Positions 46,386 through 58,405 of a stretch of 64,000 bases of DNA are shown here, piece by piece (the first letter of the stretch is position 1; the number at the start of each line of letters is the position of its first letter). The stretch spans positions 55,546,785 through 55,610,784 of the forward strand of contig ML677326.1 of assembly GCA_007922305.1 (NCBI GenBank), in the 5' to 3' direction. Source of the DNA: Dermatemys mawii (taxonomy: Eukaryota; Chordata; Testudines; Dermatemydidae). The translations under genes and the position numbers were made by a program. Below the pieces are notes generated by a model, which ran no database searches, was not told the DNA's origin, and saw only the letters and a list, made by a program, of their open reading frames with translations.

Positions 46386-47748
46386 TGTGACATTCTATAC
46401 CTTGTGAATATACCCTGTAATCCCCACATGCCTCATTTATATATAATTGTGATATTGGATATAAAGCATGCCATGTAATGTATCATGGGAAAAGTTATCT
46501 GCTAAAAGCGTTTTCCATCTAAATATCCCACAGGGGGAGGCACAGCTCAGAGGTTTGAGCATTGGCCTGCTAAACCAAGGGTTGTGAGTTAAATTCTTGA
46601 GAGGACCACTTAGGGATCTGGGACAAAAAAAAAAAATCTATGGGGGACAGTACTTGGTCCTGCTAGTGTAGGCAGGGGGCTGGACTCAAGGACCTTTCAA
46701 GGGCCTTCCAGCTCTATGAGATAGGTATATTGCCATATATTATTTAAACATGTACCATTAATGTATATAAAATAATTGTGTTGTATGGTTTTCACTCAAA
46801 TATGCTGTGGGTTTGGGAAGTGCCCAGATATTAGGTCTCCAGAGACCATAACAAGGAAAGAGGTAACCAATCCTCAGAGGGGTACTGCACAGACATCACC
46901 AGCCATTGTCCAGCAAAGGAGTTATAATTCAATGACTCTTGCACAGGAGATACACTGGGGGTATTGCTTCACCTTGTGACTCAGCAATGCCCATCAGACA
47001 TGGCTGAACTAGTGTTCTCCGAACACATGGACTAAGGGTATAAAACAGAACACAGTGGCCCCAGGCTTGGTCTTACCTCCTCCCCTATATATGCTGCAAG
47101 CAACAAGGATGCTCAGGAGACTGAACACTCCAACAGAGATTGGCCCTGAAACCTGCTACTGAGAACTGCAATATCCAGCGGGGTGAGAAAAACTGCTTAA
47201 TCTAGATGTTGCCCAGTCTAACAGGGCTAATAGGAAAATATAAGCACACAGTCTAAACTTTCCTTTGGTAACTACTCTGACTTTTTGCCCATCACTTATA
47301 ATCACTCAAAATCTCTTCTGTAATGAATAAAGTTGTTTTTACTGTTTATCTTTACCAGTGAGTTTTCCTGAAGTGTTTGGTAAATCTGCTTAGGTTTACA
47401 AAGGCTGGTGTATATGCACTTTCCATTGATGATGTGGTGAACCAATAAACAAACCTGCAAGCATCGAGAAAGAGTCCTGAGCAGTACAAGACACTATATT
47501 CCTGTGGTGCAAGGCTGGGAGCTGCAGGGGATTTGGCTGGTACCTTTCTCTGTAAGATTCATGAGTCTCTTTGGGAGCATTCATGGAATCTAGCTGGGTG
47601 TGGGGCTCCACGTGTGGTTGTATTGAGTGAGGACAATACCTGGAGGGTTTTTTTACTTTTCACTAGCAAAGCATTGAGAGAGACAGCCTAGGCCGGAAAG
47701 ATAAGGGGGCACATTGATCCCAGGTGGCACGCCAGGGATCCCATCACC
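46386..47748 (+). mobile_element. LTR inserted in PLE-B, carrying a SINE
   Basis: Starts tgtgacattctataccttg and ends gggatcccatcacc. Without the SINE (46532-46730) it is about 1.16 kb. gtaatgaataaagttg at 47321 gives a poly(A) signal in plus orientation, followed by the T-rich stretch common in LTRs. A TATA-like cctatatatgctg lies near 47083. Boundaries are a few bases uncertain and no clean duplication was found. Compare the LTRs at 29567 and 42059, which share the tgtga start. Confidence 0.78.
46532..46730 (+). mobile_element. tRNA-derived SINE, second copy
   Basis: The head agggggaggcacagctcaga and ggtttgagcattggcctgct matches 2088-2260. The B-box-like stretch is ggttgtgagttaaat. A12 interrupts the body near 46626. 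The tail gacctttcaagggccttcca resembles the CR1 end seen reversed at 56577-56630. Confidence 0.9.
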
Positions 47749-48283
47749 CTGGTAACTAAGGGTGTTCAGTCAGAGGGGTTTTATTTCTGTACTGAACCAG
47801 ATTCTCTTAGGGTATCTGAGCTACCATTCTATAATGTCCTTGGTCGCTGAAGGCACCTCTGAGTGTCTTAAGGTATATATCCCAGTCTTTATCCTTGCAA
47901 TATATTCTGGTATCTGAGTGCCTGGCAGGAGAGAAACAGATTTCTTTGGTGTGTCTGGGATGGTTATTGAATCTATGACGATAGGTATGGTGATCCATGG
48001 GTTTCCTGTGTATAGCTGTCCATGACGTTCCATTGTTGAAGCTGACTGTCATGTCCATGAAGTTGATTTTAGTGTCTCTAGAACTGTCTGTCTTATTCTG
48101 AGAAATCTGAAATATGGTAACCCTAATGGTGGTTGCTGAAGTTGTGGTGGAAATCTATGAGGGAGTTTAAGCTGCCTCTTCAGAGTATGAAAATATCATC
48201 TATGTATCTCAGGCTTATCAGTGGTTTCATGGTGGATCTGTCCAGAAATTCTTCTTCAAGCTGTCCTGTGAAAAAAGTGTGGC

Positions 48284-48925
48284 ATGTTGGAGAATGGAAC
48301 CTACAGCCATAGCTCCACTGCTACAATGATTGACCCCGCCTCCACTCCCACAACACACCTTTCAAGATCTATAGATCCTACACCTTACTATTGGAATATC
48401 TTTATGGGTGAAACCAGACAGACAGACAATCACTGTGCTCTTGAATGAACTCATGCAGGAGAATGATAAAAGACAAAAACACCACATCACCTGTGGGTCA
48501 ATACTCTTCACAAAGTGATCATTCTATATCTCTTCTATCAGTCCTCACCTCAAAGGAAATCTGCACAACACTATCAAAATACAAGCCTGGGAGCTTAAAT
48601 TCATTACTCTGCTAGACACTAAAAATGATGAAATGAACAGATATACCAAATTTATAGCTGATTACAGCAATAAGTAACTAACACCCCTGAAGACACAGGA
48701 CAAAAAGAGGGGGCTATCAGGCCACTCTACTTTGAGTGGTCCCTTACAATATGCACTAACTACTTATGCTAAATCTAATCCATCTTGCATTTTGCTGGGA
48801 GGGTCAGAATACCTTTCCCAGAACTGAAGAAGGGGCCCATGTGTCTCAAAAGCTTGTCTCTCTCACCAACAAAAGTTGGTCCAATAAAAGATATGACCTC
48901 ACCCATATTGCCTCTCTATCGTTGT
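48284..48925 (+). mobile_element. Penelope-like element, family B, 3' part in plus orientation
   Basis: Covers the GIY-YIG region (peptide text around 48400-48450, gtgaaaccagacagacagac), the untranslated tail with ctctgctagacactaaaaat, and the terminal caccaacaaaagttggtcc hairpin and aataaaagatatgacctcac. It begins where the minus-strand part ends, giving a head-to-head inversion. The same words occur reversed at 2004-2660. Confidence 0.87.
48824..48860 (+). ncRNA. Hammerhead-like motif in PLE-B tail
   Basis: CTGAAGA (48824-48830), one extra A, stem II GGGGC with GTCTC (five pairs, two G-U), then AAAA at 48848-48851 in place of GAAA, followed by gcttgtctc. The loss of G12 would abolish cleavage. 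Stem II sequence differs from family A while staying paired. Confidence 0.45.
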
Positions 48926-49219
48926 GCGACCCCCACAATCACAACTATATTCCACAGGCTGAATGTATTCATACCAAAGAACATTATAGTGACAGTAGTG
49001 TTCCCTTTTAATGCCATGAGGTTTCCATTATAAAACTCATGCACTTAGTCAAGAGTACACTGAAATCCATTATAAACTCATTTTTATGATTATATACCCT
49101 ACTTATTATTAGAGATGGTCAAATAATTCATGATGAACAATTTATCAGTCAAACTGAACATATCACGATTTTTACAAATGCATCTGTGATGGGCGGTCTG
49201 GGGTCTGTTGCTAAGAACC
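48926..49219. other. Unassigned DNA
   Basis: Nothing recognised. Confidence 0.35.
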
Positions 49220-49483
49220 TGCCTACACTTAAAAAGTCTTGCTGCTTTAAGTATGCCTGCATAGTCAAACTGGCAACTCTCACATCCACCCTACCATCTT
49301 AGTATGGATGAAATTATACTGGTTTAAAAGTCCTTATACTGGAATTGATTATTTCTGTTGAGGAACCAAAATAAACAATTCTGGTGTAACTGCACAAGGA
49401 CTTATCAGCATAACTTTGTCAGAAAGAAAAATCACATCCCAGCCAACATAGTGATGCTAGGAAAACTTTTTTAAGTGTAGGTC
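49220..49483. mobile_element. MITE with CCTACACTTAAAAAGT ends
   Basis: Left end cctacacttaaaaagt (49222-49237) pairs with right end acttttttaagtgtagg (49465-49481) with a single-base length difference. About 260 bp, non-coding. The superfamily is unknown; the tctacact-type end is shared by several turtle MITEs. Confidence 0.7.
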
Positions 49484-51904
49484 AATTGATATTTTATAAT
49501 AAGAGATAATGTGAAAGAGGGCTGGCTATGGGGGAAAATACATTCTGCCTGTTTGAGAGACCTGAATTAATCAAATCATCTGTTAATTACTGTATTTGAG
49601 CTAGAGGGTTAAGCATTTCAAAGGTAGCTATTTAATACTGCTGACTGGCCTTCTTTCCTGCCCTTATAATCTCCTGAAGAACAGGGAAATCCAAATGATT
49701 ACCAATCCCTACTGTGTGTACTTATCTTCAGAAAAATTATTTGTTAAAATGGGAGCCTGTCTGAGATACTGCCTGATCCAGTGCCTATTGAAGTCAATAC
49801 CCCCATTTAGTTCTGGGGTGCAGGATCACACCCTAGTTGACCCTGGGAGCTGCTTGGATTGAAATACTTCATGAGGAAGTCTTGATCAGGAAAACGTTAG
49901 ATACAGCATCAGAGGGCTGTCAGACTCAGGGAGGGATTGGATTTCAAGCGAAGCAAGATTTTCTTGAACTCTGTAATTAAGAGAAGGGCAAACATCCACA
50001 CTGGGCTTTGTAGAGTATTCAGTTGAAGTAAATGTTACACAGATTGGTATGAAAATGAGAGACATTCTCTCTCACTTCGAATAAATCTTGTTTTTAAACA
50101 CATGGACTGTTAGCTGGGAACTTTCAGACAGACAGCCCAGAAGGAAGAGACCTCCAAGGAAAGGCAGACAAAAGGGCTGGTCAAAGATTTTGTCAAAATT
50201 GGTTTTCAGTGGGATTTGAGACATTTTTTAAAAAATTGTATCTACTTTTCAAAAAGATTTCAGCTTTTCATTGAAAAGCTGAATGTCAAAATGTTTTGTT
50301 TTCAGCCAAAAACCTAAATATTTCAACCCAAAATTTGGAGGAAAATAAACATTTAAAAATACCATTGCAGTGCCTGAAGGGGGTTGTAGTCCAGGTGCTT
50401 CATGTACCTATTTTCTACTCTGAGCCAGGTTCGCAGCTGTAGTGCATTTTCCATGATGTACTACAGCGGCTCAGGAAGAGTGAGAGACCCTCGAGCATCG
50501 TGAGAGATGTCATCTGACCATGGATTCTAGTCCATAGAGGAGAATGGGAGCATGAGGCACAGTGGCAGCACTTCCAAATAAAAAAATCTTGTCTAAAAAC
50601 TTTGGTTAACAGCCAAATGTTTTCAGTTTTTATTTTTTTTCTGAAAGATTACATTTTTCTGTGGAAAAAAATCCCATCAGCTCTAGCTGAGAAAACAAAA
50701 TGTGCTTCTGAACCCCCCCCACTCTTAGTTTTGGTCAGCTCAGACCTGAAAAGGCTCTCCTCTCCTATGAAAGTGCAATGTGAGGGGCTGTGGCAAGTGA
50801 ATACAACTCAGAAACCGAAAAGAAGGTGTGAGCTGGCAAGAGTGCAGATGACAGTACTCATGATTCAAGAGTTTACTGGAGGATTTATGCAAATAATAAT
50901 CACCTCATGAACTATTTTGCTACAATAATTGTTGGAAATTTACTGCTTGAACTGTGCGACTGGTCACCTAACAATTGTTTTTTCACTTTGCTCCAAGACT
51001 GAATGACCTAACCTTTATAAAGAGGAGGAATACATAAAGAAAACATTGTGGTACGATCCTGCCAGGTAAAAGATGGTAAGGAGATATAGCACCTTAGGAA
51101 GAGATTGCAGGAGATCCAAATAAATAAGCGATATAAAAATGTTTTGGGGAATGGTCCAACACCCACTGAAATCAATGGAAAGTCTCCCATTGACTTCAAA
51201 ATGAATGACGGATCAAGCCATTATTGAATGTAGTGGTCTCCCATTTTTTGTCACCACCTACCACCATTTACTACGTTCAGTTACACACTCACACACGATG
51301 ACTGTGCATAGATGTGTGCATGCAGTCCCATGCATGCTTCTTGGGAAAAGCATAGTCAGGTCCAGGAAACACTCTCTGTGTTGGGACTCTGTATAAAGCT
51401 TTGGGGAAAATCACAAGTTTGTCCTCCTGCAGTGGAAACTAAAGCAATGTCTCATTCCCATTTGTAACTGCCATTAATTATCATCAGCACATACAATATA
51501 CTGAAAGTATTCAGAGTGGTAATGAAAGAAAGGTTTGAAGGAAGGAATCTGCTAAACGGTCATAGACAAAAATTGGGAGTCAGTGTTACGTGGTCACCGC
51601 TAGCACAGATTTATTCTCACAGCTAAGCACTTCTGTTGGTGGAAGACAATGGTGATTAACTGCAAAGAAAAAGCATTTTTTAATTGGACAAAGATTAGGA
51701 AAAGAAGGAAGTTAGAGACCAGAGGTAACTGCTTAAGAGCAGTACAAGCTGTTGTCCAATCTCCAGAGGAGAAGAACTCTCTCTGGTGGATCTGAATGAC
51801 AGGCTTTCAAGTGAGCTGGTGATAAGCAAGGATCCTAGTTTTCTGTGATAAAAAACAACATTTTCTCTGGAAAAAAAAAAAAGTGCACTGCAGTTGCCCC
51901 ATCA
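49484..51904. other. Unassigned intergenic DNA with small hairpins
   Basis: No gene supported. A 14-bp palindrome tattgaagtcaata lies at 49786-49799 between cctgatccag and gcaggatcac, and a hairpin at 51167-51198 is listed separately. Confidence 0.4.
51167..51198. repeat. Short hairpin, TGAARTCAATGG core
   Basis: Arms tgaaatcaatgg and ccattgacttca, 11 of 12 complementary, 8-nt loop. Same core as at 52701 and 58406. Confidence 0.8.
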
Positions 51905-52136
51905 AGCATTGGGAGCTTAACCCAGAATTCCAGTGGGCATCAGAGACTGTGGGAACTGTGAGATAGCTACCCACAGTGCACTATTCTGTGAGTCGATGTT
52001 AGCCATGGTATTGATGATGAACTCCGTTGACTTAATATGCTTAGTGGGGACATACACAATCTACTGTATAAAATTGCTTTCTGAAGATTGACTTCTTTAA
52101 ATTCGACATAATTTCGTAGTGTTGACATACTCTCAG
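51905..52136 (+). mobile_element. DNA-transposon fragment, 3' part
   Basis: Text gaactgtgagatagctaccc, acagtgcac, attgacttctttaaattc and gacataatttcgtagtgttg followed by acata matches, from memory, the right end of a common turtle DNA transposon with AGGCTATGTCTACACT ends. The left end is missing. Confidence 0.5.
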
Positions 52137-55100
52137 TAACATGGTCTTCAGGGGTGATTTTTCACGTTTTCTGCCTCTTTTTGTAACCTTACTCATTCAC
52201 GTCTGGAGGCTAAAGTGAAATCTGAGATGCATTAAACACAAGAACCCCTATATGCTGTTGAATAACTTCTATATACCGGAAGAAGTTATGTTTACCTATG
52301 TAAATATAAAGAGCACTCAAAAATCAAACCACAGAGAGGATGTTGTGTGCACTGAATACATGACACTAGTACTTTCAGTAAAATTTTGTTAATAGTGAAT
52401 ATGTTTTTATTTTTTTCACAAAATGTAAAAGTCTCTGTAAAAAGGCAAATTCTGCATTTTTTAGTGGCAAATGGATTTCTAGGATTCCTGGTGATGAGGA
52501 TGACCAAGCTAACACAGTGGAAATTATTCCTGAAATCAAAGAACAGCGTGACAGTCATTTTGCTGAGTGCAAGTGCTAAAAGCAAGCTGGGAGGAAGAGC
52601 TCCCCATAATAAGCTGCTGAAATTTTATTTGCTCAGTGTCTTGAGAGAGAAAGAAAAGAACACCCAGGGGAGGACTAAGAAGGTAGAGGATGATCTTGTA
52701 CCATTGAAGTCAATGGAAGTTTTACCTTTGACTTTAGTATGGCTGGGGTCAGGCAGTTAGTGGATCAACTGAGACTGCAGAGAGCAGTAAGGGAGATTCC
52801 CATGTGGTGTCTTTAGCACATCAACAACTAGCAGCAGCAACACAGGACACAGAACTGGGCAAATTGGCTGAAAAAATATAATCAAGTTTCTAGCACTCAG
52901 ATTCCTTTACCTTAATAAAAGAAAGTTTAAAACTGGATTCTCCAATAATTCAGAAAAGACCAATCTATACAACCATAGGCTGAATGCAGATAATTGTGAT
53001 ACTTATTCTGCTTGCACAATGATGCTAGCTCTATCAAAGCATTAATTTAAAACATTTTCCCAATGTCACTGCTGAAATGAATAAAACATTACCTGGAGAG
53101 TGATGCTTGCACAATGAAAGCACAAGCTATAGTCATTATGATCTAACTGCTCACAACAACAGTGGTTCCCTCACCAATGATTTAACTATACGTTAAATGC
53201 AATAAAACATTCCTACTCTAGTAATCAAATAATTATATCCACATTTTCTGCATGTGAGTAAATAAAATCACACAAACATTTTCTTTCAGCTATTGCCCCC
53301 CCAAAAATATAATTTGTTGTTTATAAACATACAATTAAATACACCTTTTTTCAACTTTATTATTTTTTAAATAAAACATTAAGGCCCTGACCTGGCATTG
53401 ATCCCTGTGTGAGTGCAGGCATCTGCCTCTGTAGTGGCCAGTGCAGCATCAGAGCCTACATAACTGCAAAATCAAACAAGCAGAAATTTGTGGAGAGTTC
53501 TGAACTCTGAAGAAGCTGGCTTGTTCTGCCGAAAGTAACTGTTCTAGGAACAGCAGAGTCTGGAACACTAGAGGCATCCCTTCATGGTAGTTACATAAAC
53601 AGAAGTGTCATCCTAGCCAGTATCAGAAAGAGCAGCATCCACTGCATCCATCAGAATGAGAGGGGCAAGTAGGGAATTGTAAAAAGCCTTTGCTCAGTGC
53701 TTCATTTCATGAGTAACTTGTACACGAAGGTCAGATCATTTAGATCATTACATGAACTACTCCATGACCCACTGATTAGTTAAACTTTTGTTTGTTTATT
53801 AGTTGTCAGTTTAAATAGTTTGCTTCCTGGTGTACTGCCCCCACTACAAATCAGAGTCAGGTAAGAGCTGGCATATAACATATTATTAGGAAGTTAAGCT
53901 TTTGCTTGTTTCTGACCCAAATGTAGTTTATGTTGGAATAAGAATCTCCTGTTGCTTGTTTAAGAGTTAATTTATTAAGAACCAAACTTTGGGGCTTTTT
54001 CAGGTTCAGAACACATATCTAAGAGAAGCAATACTTAGCAGAGTGGTGTGACTTAAAAATTAGATTCTGCAAATGGAAACTGAGTAATGATTGATTTTCC
54101 TTCAAATTGTTGTTTAGGTTAGTCAAGTTATTCTTAGAATTTTTGAAAGTGGATTTGCATTTATATAGAAGTAAAAAACAATCAATCAATCATTCTTCCT
54201 CATATTCTTTGAGATTTTCTACTCCCTCAGCTCCTACCGAAAACAAAAAATTTACCAGGGTCATTCAGGAAGTTGTCAAGAAAAACTTATTAAATTACAC
54301 CTATGAGCTCCTTTCCTTCCATCTCTGAAAAAAAACACCACACATATGCTTAAATAGTCATAGCTACAACAAAGACCAACAATTAACTTTGCGTTTGATA
54401 AACAGCAAATAGCAACTGGATGGCTGAAATAGTAGAAATGTTTCCAATTGGAATATGAATCTCATGCTGATTTCAAGATAGATTTATTTATCATCTGTCC
54501 ATGGTAATGCTAATTAGTTTCTCGGTTCTTTCCATAGATGAGGAAGGCACGATCCTTGTCTCAGAGGCCTCATAGGTCTAAGGACAGACAAATAAGGAGA
54601 GAGAGTTTAGCTGAAGGGGAACAACAAATAGGGATTTTAAAAGCTGTACAAGTAACCTAGATTCATAGGAAGAAGCATAGCAGAAGTCCTTAGCAAGGAT
54701 TTAAATGTGGACAGGGGAGATATCATTCAGATGAGCACAAGAAGATTGTATTATGGATGTGGTGTGGGTTGAACTAGACTGTGTTAAAAAAAGGCTGATG
54801 CAATGATGTGACAAGCTGGCAAACAGTCAGTCAAGTGTGAGAACAGTGTCAGAGCAGAGGTGGTGTAGTAGGTAATGCACATAGTTTGATATGGGAGAAG
54901 CAGTTATATAGGGCTTTGAAAGTGCTAAACTTGGATTTGATGCAATAGCAAATGTAGAGCCAGTGCACATATTCAAGGATCAAAATCACATGATTAAGTT
55001 AATGGGCAAGGATGATGACTGAATTTTGTATGGATTGATGTGGGAGTGTGTGTGTTTGGGAAGCCAGAGAGTAGGATACTACAGTGTCAAGGTTAGAGAT

Positions 55101-55239
55101 ATCCTTGATTCATCAAGGAATTTAAGCATGAGAGTCAAAGGTGGAAAGAGTACAACAGAGTGAGTGAACAACTGACTGTACTGATTTCAAGCAGGGAACA
55201 GTTTTGATGAGGGTGTCAGAGAAGTCAAGCACATTGCTT
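52137..55239. other. Unassigned intergenic DNA
   Basis: No gene supported. A 124-codon frame at 52386-52760 crosses a repeat-like hairpin and has no domain. Palindrome ccattgaagtcaatgg at 52701-52716. Confidence 0.4.
52701..52716. repeat. 16-bp palindrome CCATTGA-AG-TCAATGG
   Basis: Seven-base arms around AG. Same core as the hairpins at 51167 and 58406. Confidence 0.8.
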
Positions 55240-55323
55240 CCGACGAAGTGGGTATTAGCCCACGAAAGCTTATGCTTCAATACTTTTGTTAGTCTTTAAG
55301 GTGCCGCAAGACTCTTTGTCGCT
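55240..55323 (+). mobile_element. PLE-A tail fragment with hammerhead-like motif
   Basis: Starts at CCGACGA (55240-55246), then one extra A, stem II GTGGG (55248-55252) with CCCAC (55259-55263), GAAA (55264-55267), and stem III AGC-TTAT-GCT with T at the cleavage position (55267-55277). The tail continues ttgttagtctttaaggtgcc and gcaagactctttgtcgct, as in 8926-9275 and 63722-63848. Only U4 of the core is changed to C. Confidence 0.85.
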
Positions 55324-55567
55324 ATTGAAGTATAGTAGATCATGGTAGGCTGAAGTGGAGGGAGAGACAGGCATGAGTGACTGATGTTGAATGTGATAAG
55401 TTGCTGGCCAGAAAAAAAGAACTCTGATACTGAGAAATCAGAGAAAGACCTATGTTTAGTGTAAACAAGATTGAATAAGTAGCCTTTTTGGAAGAATAAT
55501 CCATGGCTGAAAAAAATGGGAGGTGGTGAGGATGAAGATGCAGGTGGCTAATGTGTTACAAGGGATG

Positions 55568-55716
55568 CAGGGCTGGCTCTAGCTTTTTCGCTGCCCCCAG
55601 AAAAAAAAAAAAAGGGTGGCCGGATTGTGCTGACCAAAGACTGACCAGAATGCCACCCCTTAGAATGTGCCGCCCCAAGCACGTGCTTCCTCTTCTGGTG
55701 CCTGGAGCCGGCCCTG
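55568..55716. mobile_element. hAT-type MITE, CAGGGCCGGCTC family, copy 2
   Basis: Left end cagggctggctcta, right end ggagccggccctg. Flanking 8-mers aagggatg and actggatg agree at six of eight. Internal gccccaagcacgtgcttcc. Confidence 0.85.
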
Positions 55717-56576
55717 ACTGGATGTCAATATGCAAACTGCAGTCAGCAAGGGTGATGGCAGGAGACTGAAATCAGAGAGAAAGTTGATTGGCAGTGGGGT
55801 GAAGGGTACCTGACAGCTACTTGGAAGGGTAGATTAGAATATAGTCTGATGGGATGTTGGTCAAAGGAAAAGTAGTGGGGAGCGGGTTAGATGTTACCAG
55901 ATATAGACAATGGCTCTGGAGTTGACATGCTTTCTGAAAAAACAAAACAGTTTTACTAACAAAGAATCCCATGAAATTCAAGTGGCCAGTTAGGAGGGAA
56001 ATGGGACACACTATACTGGTGAATACCATGAATTTGTGCCATTGTGGCATTAGCAAAGCATACAATTGCTATTTTATCCGGTGCTAGTGGAATATACAAC
56101 TTTGCTCGTTATTACACCAGGCATTCAGTAACACTACAAAGGGCCAGATAATAGCTTCTAAACCACAGTTTTGGGTATGGAGCTATCCCAACTCAGGATG
56201 AAAACCCAAGAAATTGTTCCTCAGAGAGGCACAAATCACTCAGAGGCTTTTGTTGAACATGAGATGCTACTCTATCCATTTGGATAGGGAAGACTGCTTC
56301 CTATGATAAGTTGGGTACACTCTGCATTGTTGGAGGAGAAAACAAAAGCATGGTCCAAACTTGCCCATTCTCAGTCCCTTTTTGGCATTCTTATCCTTGG
56401 GGTTCATTGCAGGGACAAGCAATCCCTAAATCCCCCAAGGCATAGGGACTGTCACTGTGGTGATCTTTACATAGTTACACAAGGAGGTTGGAAGCTTTTT
56501 GTCCATCACCTGGACCTTGTACAACCATACCAAGTGTGTTCATGATCCAGCCTGAAATATATTGTCGGTTTCCTTA
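55717..56576. other. Unassigned intergenic DNA
   Basis: Nothing recognised. Confidence 0.35.
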
Positions 56577-56790
56577 ATCATAGCATCAAAAAAGTAGAGG
56601 GCTGGAACGGACCTTGGGAGGCATCTAGTGCAATGTTTCTCAACTACCGGTCTGTGAACTGGTGCCAGTCCCTGAAATCTCCCTGACACAGCCAATCCCT
56701 GGTATTAAAAAAGGTTCAGAAACATTGATTTATATTCCACCTCCCCACTCTGGGGCAAGACCAAGTATAACATGCTGTAACGAACATGTG
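56577..56790 (-). mobile_element. CR1 3' end split by a small MITE
   Basis: atcatagcatc, then gagggctggaacggacct and gcatctagtg resemble the reversed chicken-type CR1 tail (typically tcatagaat, ggttggaagggacct and catctagtcc). The same text resumes after the MITE as ccacctccccactctggggc and aagaccaagtata. Confidence 0.65.
56631..56727. mobile_element. 97-bp hAT-like MITE
   Basis: Ends caatgtttctcaac and gttcagaaacattg are inverted with one mismatch. It lies inside CR1 text. The duplication is weak (atctagtg against atttatat). Confidence 0.6.
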
Positions 56791-58024
56791 TATAATCATG
56801 TGTCAATGCATAGTGACTATACTGGCTCCAGAAAACTGAAATAGTCCATGGGCAGTGCTAAACTAAGCACTAAAATACAGCAATATATGTTGACACTGGC
56901 ATTTGGGAAAGTAAAGCTAGTCTTCCATTTTCTCTGTTCATACTTCCTCTCTCTTTTAAGGCATCTAAAATTGCTGAGTTTCATCTACACACTTTCAGTG
57001 AACACTGCACTGTTGCTAAAAAAAAAAAAAAAAATCAACCGTAAACTTCTGATAGACTGCTGAAACATAAAAAAGAGTAAAAAGGATGTGAAAGTTTAAA
57101 ACAAGTCACCCAACGGCCATTAACTCAGCAACACCACACAGCAAATTATAGCAACAGACCTGCCGCTGTTTCCAAATGTGTAAGCCTTCAGCAAGGTCTT
57201 TAGTGCTGCAGACTTACATTACTGTTTCTAAAAATACAACTGCTGATGACATACCCAGTTTTAATAATAAAACTGTAGTGATCTCCTCTAGAGTTAGAGG
57301 CTGTGGTTACTTACAGTTAGCAGTACCGATGCACCAAGCAAGCTACAACTCTGGTAAAAAAAAGCTTGTTGTTCTTAGTGTTCTTGAGGGAATTTGAAAG
57401 CTGACACAAGATGAGAGAAATTAAAAGGGTGACAGGTGTCTATATGTTTTCAGATAATTGACTCCATAGCATGAAAACAAATTGTAAAAGACATTCCCTG
57501 ACTGTTGCTTCACTTACTTCTTACAGACAAAAGCATGCAATTTCCTAGATGTGTGTGAAAATCTGAATCGTACTGCACTGTGTGTCGTTGGTTTTTCACA
57601 TTTCACTGCAAGTCTCACTATCTGCTGAGTTTACAAGTAAAAATAGACTTTTTTACCCTTACCAGCCAATGCTGCCAACTTATCCTGGGCTCAGAAAATC
57701 AAGATGTGTTGTCACCAGAAACACAGGTTCTGTAATTCAAGTGACACGTGTGTGGCACCTTGGAAGAGACAAATTGCACAAGTCTGACTGATTAGGTCTT
57801 AGTTAATCATTCTGTTGATGATGCACAAGATGGAATAGAATCCACCTCGCTCACTCGAAACCTAGATTAATTGTGAAGACATAACATGAATTGAAACCCT
57901 AGCAATATTTTGTAAAAATATTACTGACATTAAAGTTAGCAGATATGACACAGAATACACAAAAAGAGGCAAATCTGCTGAGTAAACTGGTATAATTTTT
58001 ACATGGTTATTCTTTGAAGTAGAG
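56791..58024. other. Unassigned intergenic DNA
   Basis: No gene supported. A17 run at 57018-57034. Confidence 0.4.
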
Positions 58025-58372
58025 CAGTGGTGGACAATCTGTGGCAAGGGTGACCAGATGTCCCAATTTTATAGGGACAGTCCCGATATTCAGGGTTTTG
58101 TCTTATATAGGTGCCTATTACCCTTTACCCCCTTGCTATTTGGTCACCCTACCTGCAGCCCATCAGAGTAATCTGACTGGAGGCCATGATACATTTTGCT
58201 GATGTGCTTGGCTGCTGCTTCCTGCAGCTTCCATTGGCTGAGAATAGTAAACTGTAGTCATTTGGAACTGCAGAGGGGCCATGCTTGTGGATGATTAACA
58301 TCAGCAAAATGTCTCATAGCCCACAATTGGATTACCCTGATGGCTGCATGCACCCCGCGTTGCCCATCACTG
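58025..58372. mobile_element. hAT-type MITE with CAGTGGTGGNCAA ends
   Basis: Left end cagtggtggacaatctg, right end gttgcccatcactg. The duplications are aagtagag (58017-58024) and aaatagag (58373-58380), seven of eight. The interior gcttccattggctgagaata matches 15955-16121. A second MITE is nested at 58047-58150. Confidence 0.88.
58047..58150. mobile_element. Nested MITE, AGGGTGACCA ends
   Basis: Left end agggtgaccagat, right end atttggtcaccct, inverted. 104 bp, with the internal word tatagggacagtcccgat. It interrupts the hAT text after tgtggca. The superfamily is uncertain. Confidence 0.78.
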
Positions 58373-58405
58373 AAATAGAGGCACACTTTGAGAATGACCC
58401 AAAAC

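Larger units (their letters stand above)
46013..48283 (-). mobile_element. Penelope-like element, family B, inverted part
   Basis: The RT half is read leftward from 48283. The catalytic box RYIDDIFIL is intact (codons for YIDD at 48195-48206), followed by FNNGTSWTAIHRKP and RYHR-type text. The element resumes left of an inserted LTR (46386-47748), with RT C-terminal and linker text down to 46013. It is fused at its 5' end to the plus-strand piece at 48284, so the two face away from each other. Stops are present. It parallels 2004-3930 throughout. Confidence 0.87.

Noticed and set aside
48766..49033. Two overlapping 80-codon frames
   Set aside because: They lie in and just beyond the untranslated tail of PLE-B and have no domain.
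52386..52760. 124-codon plus-strand frame
   Set aside because: No domain is recognised, it crosses a hairpin repeat, and the length is within chance for this much sequence.
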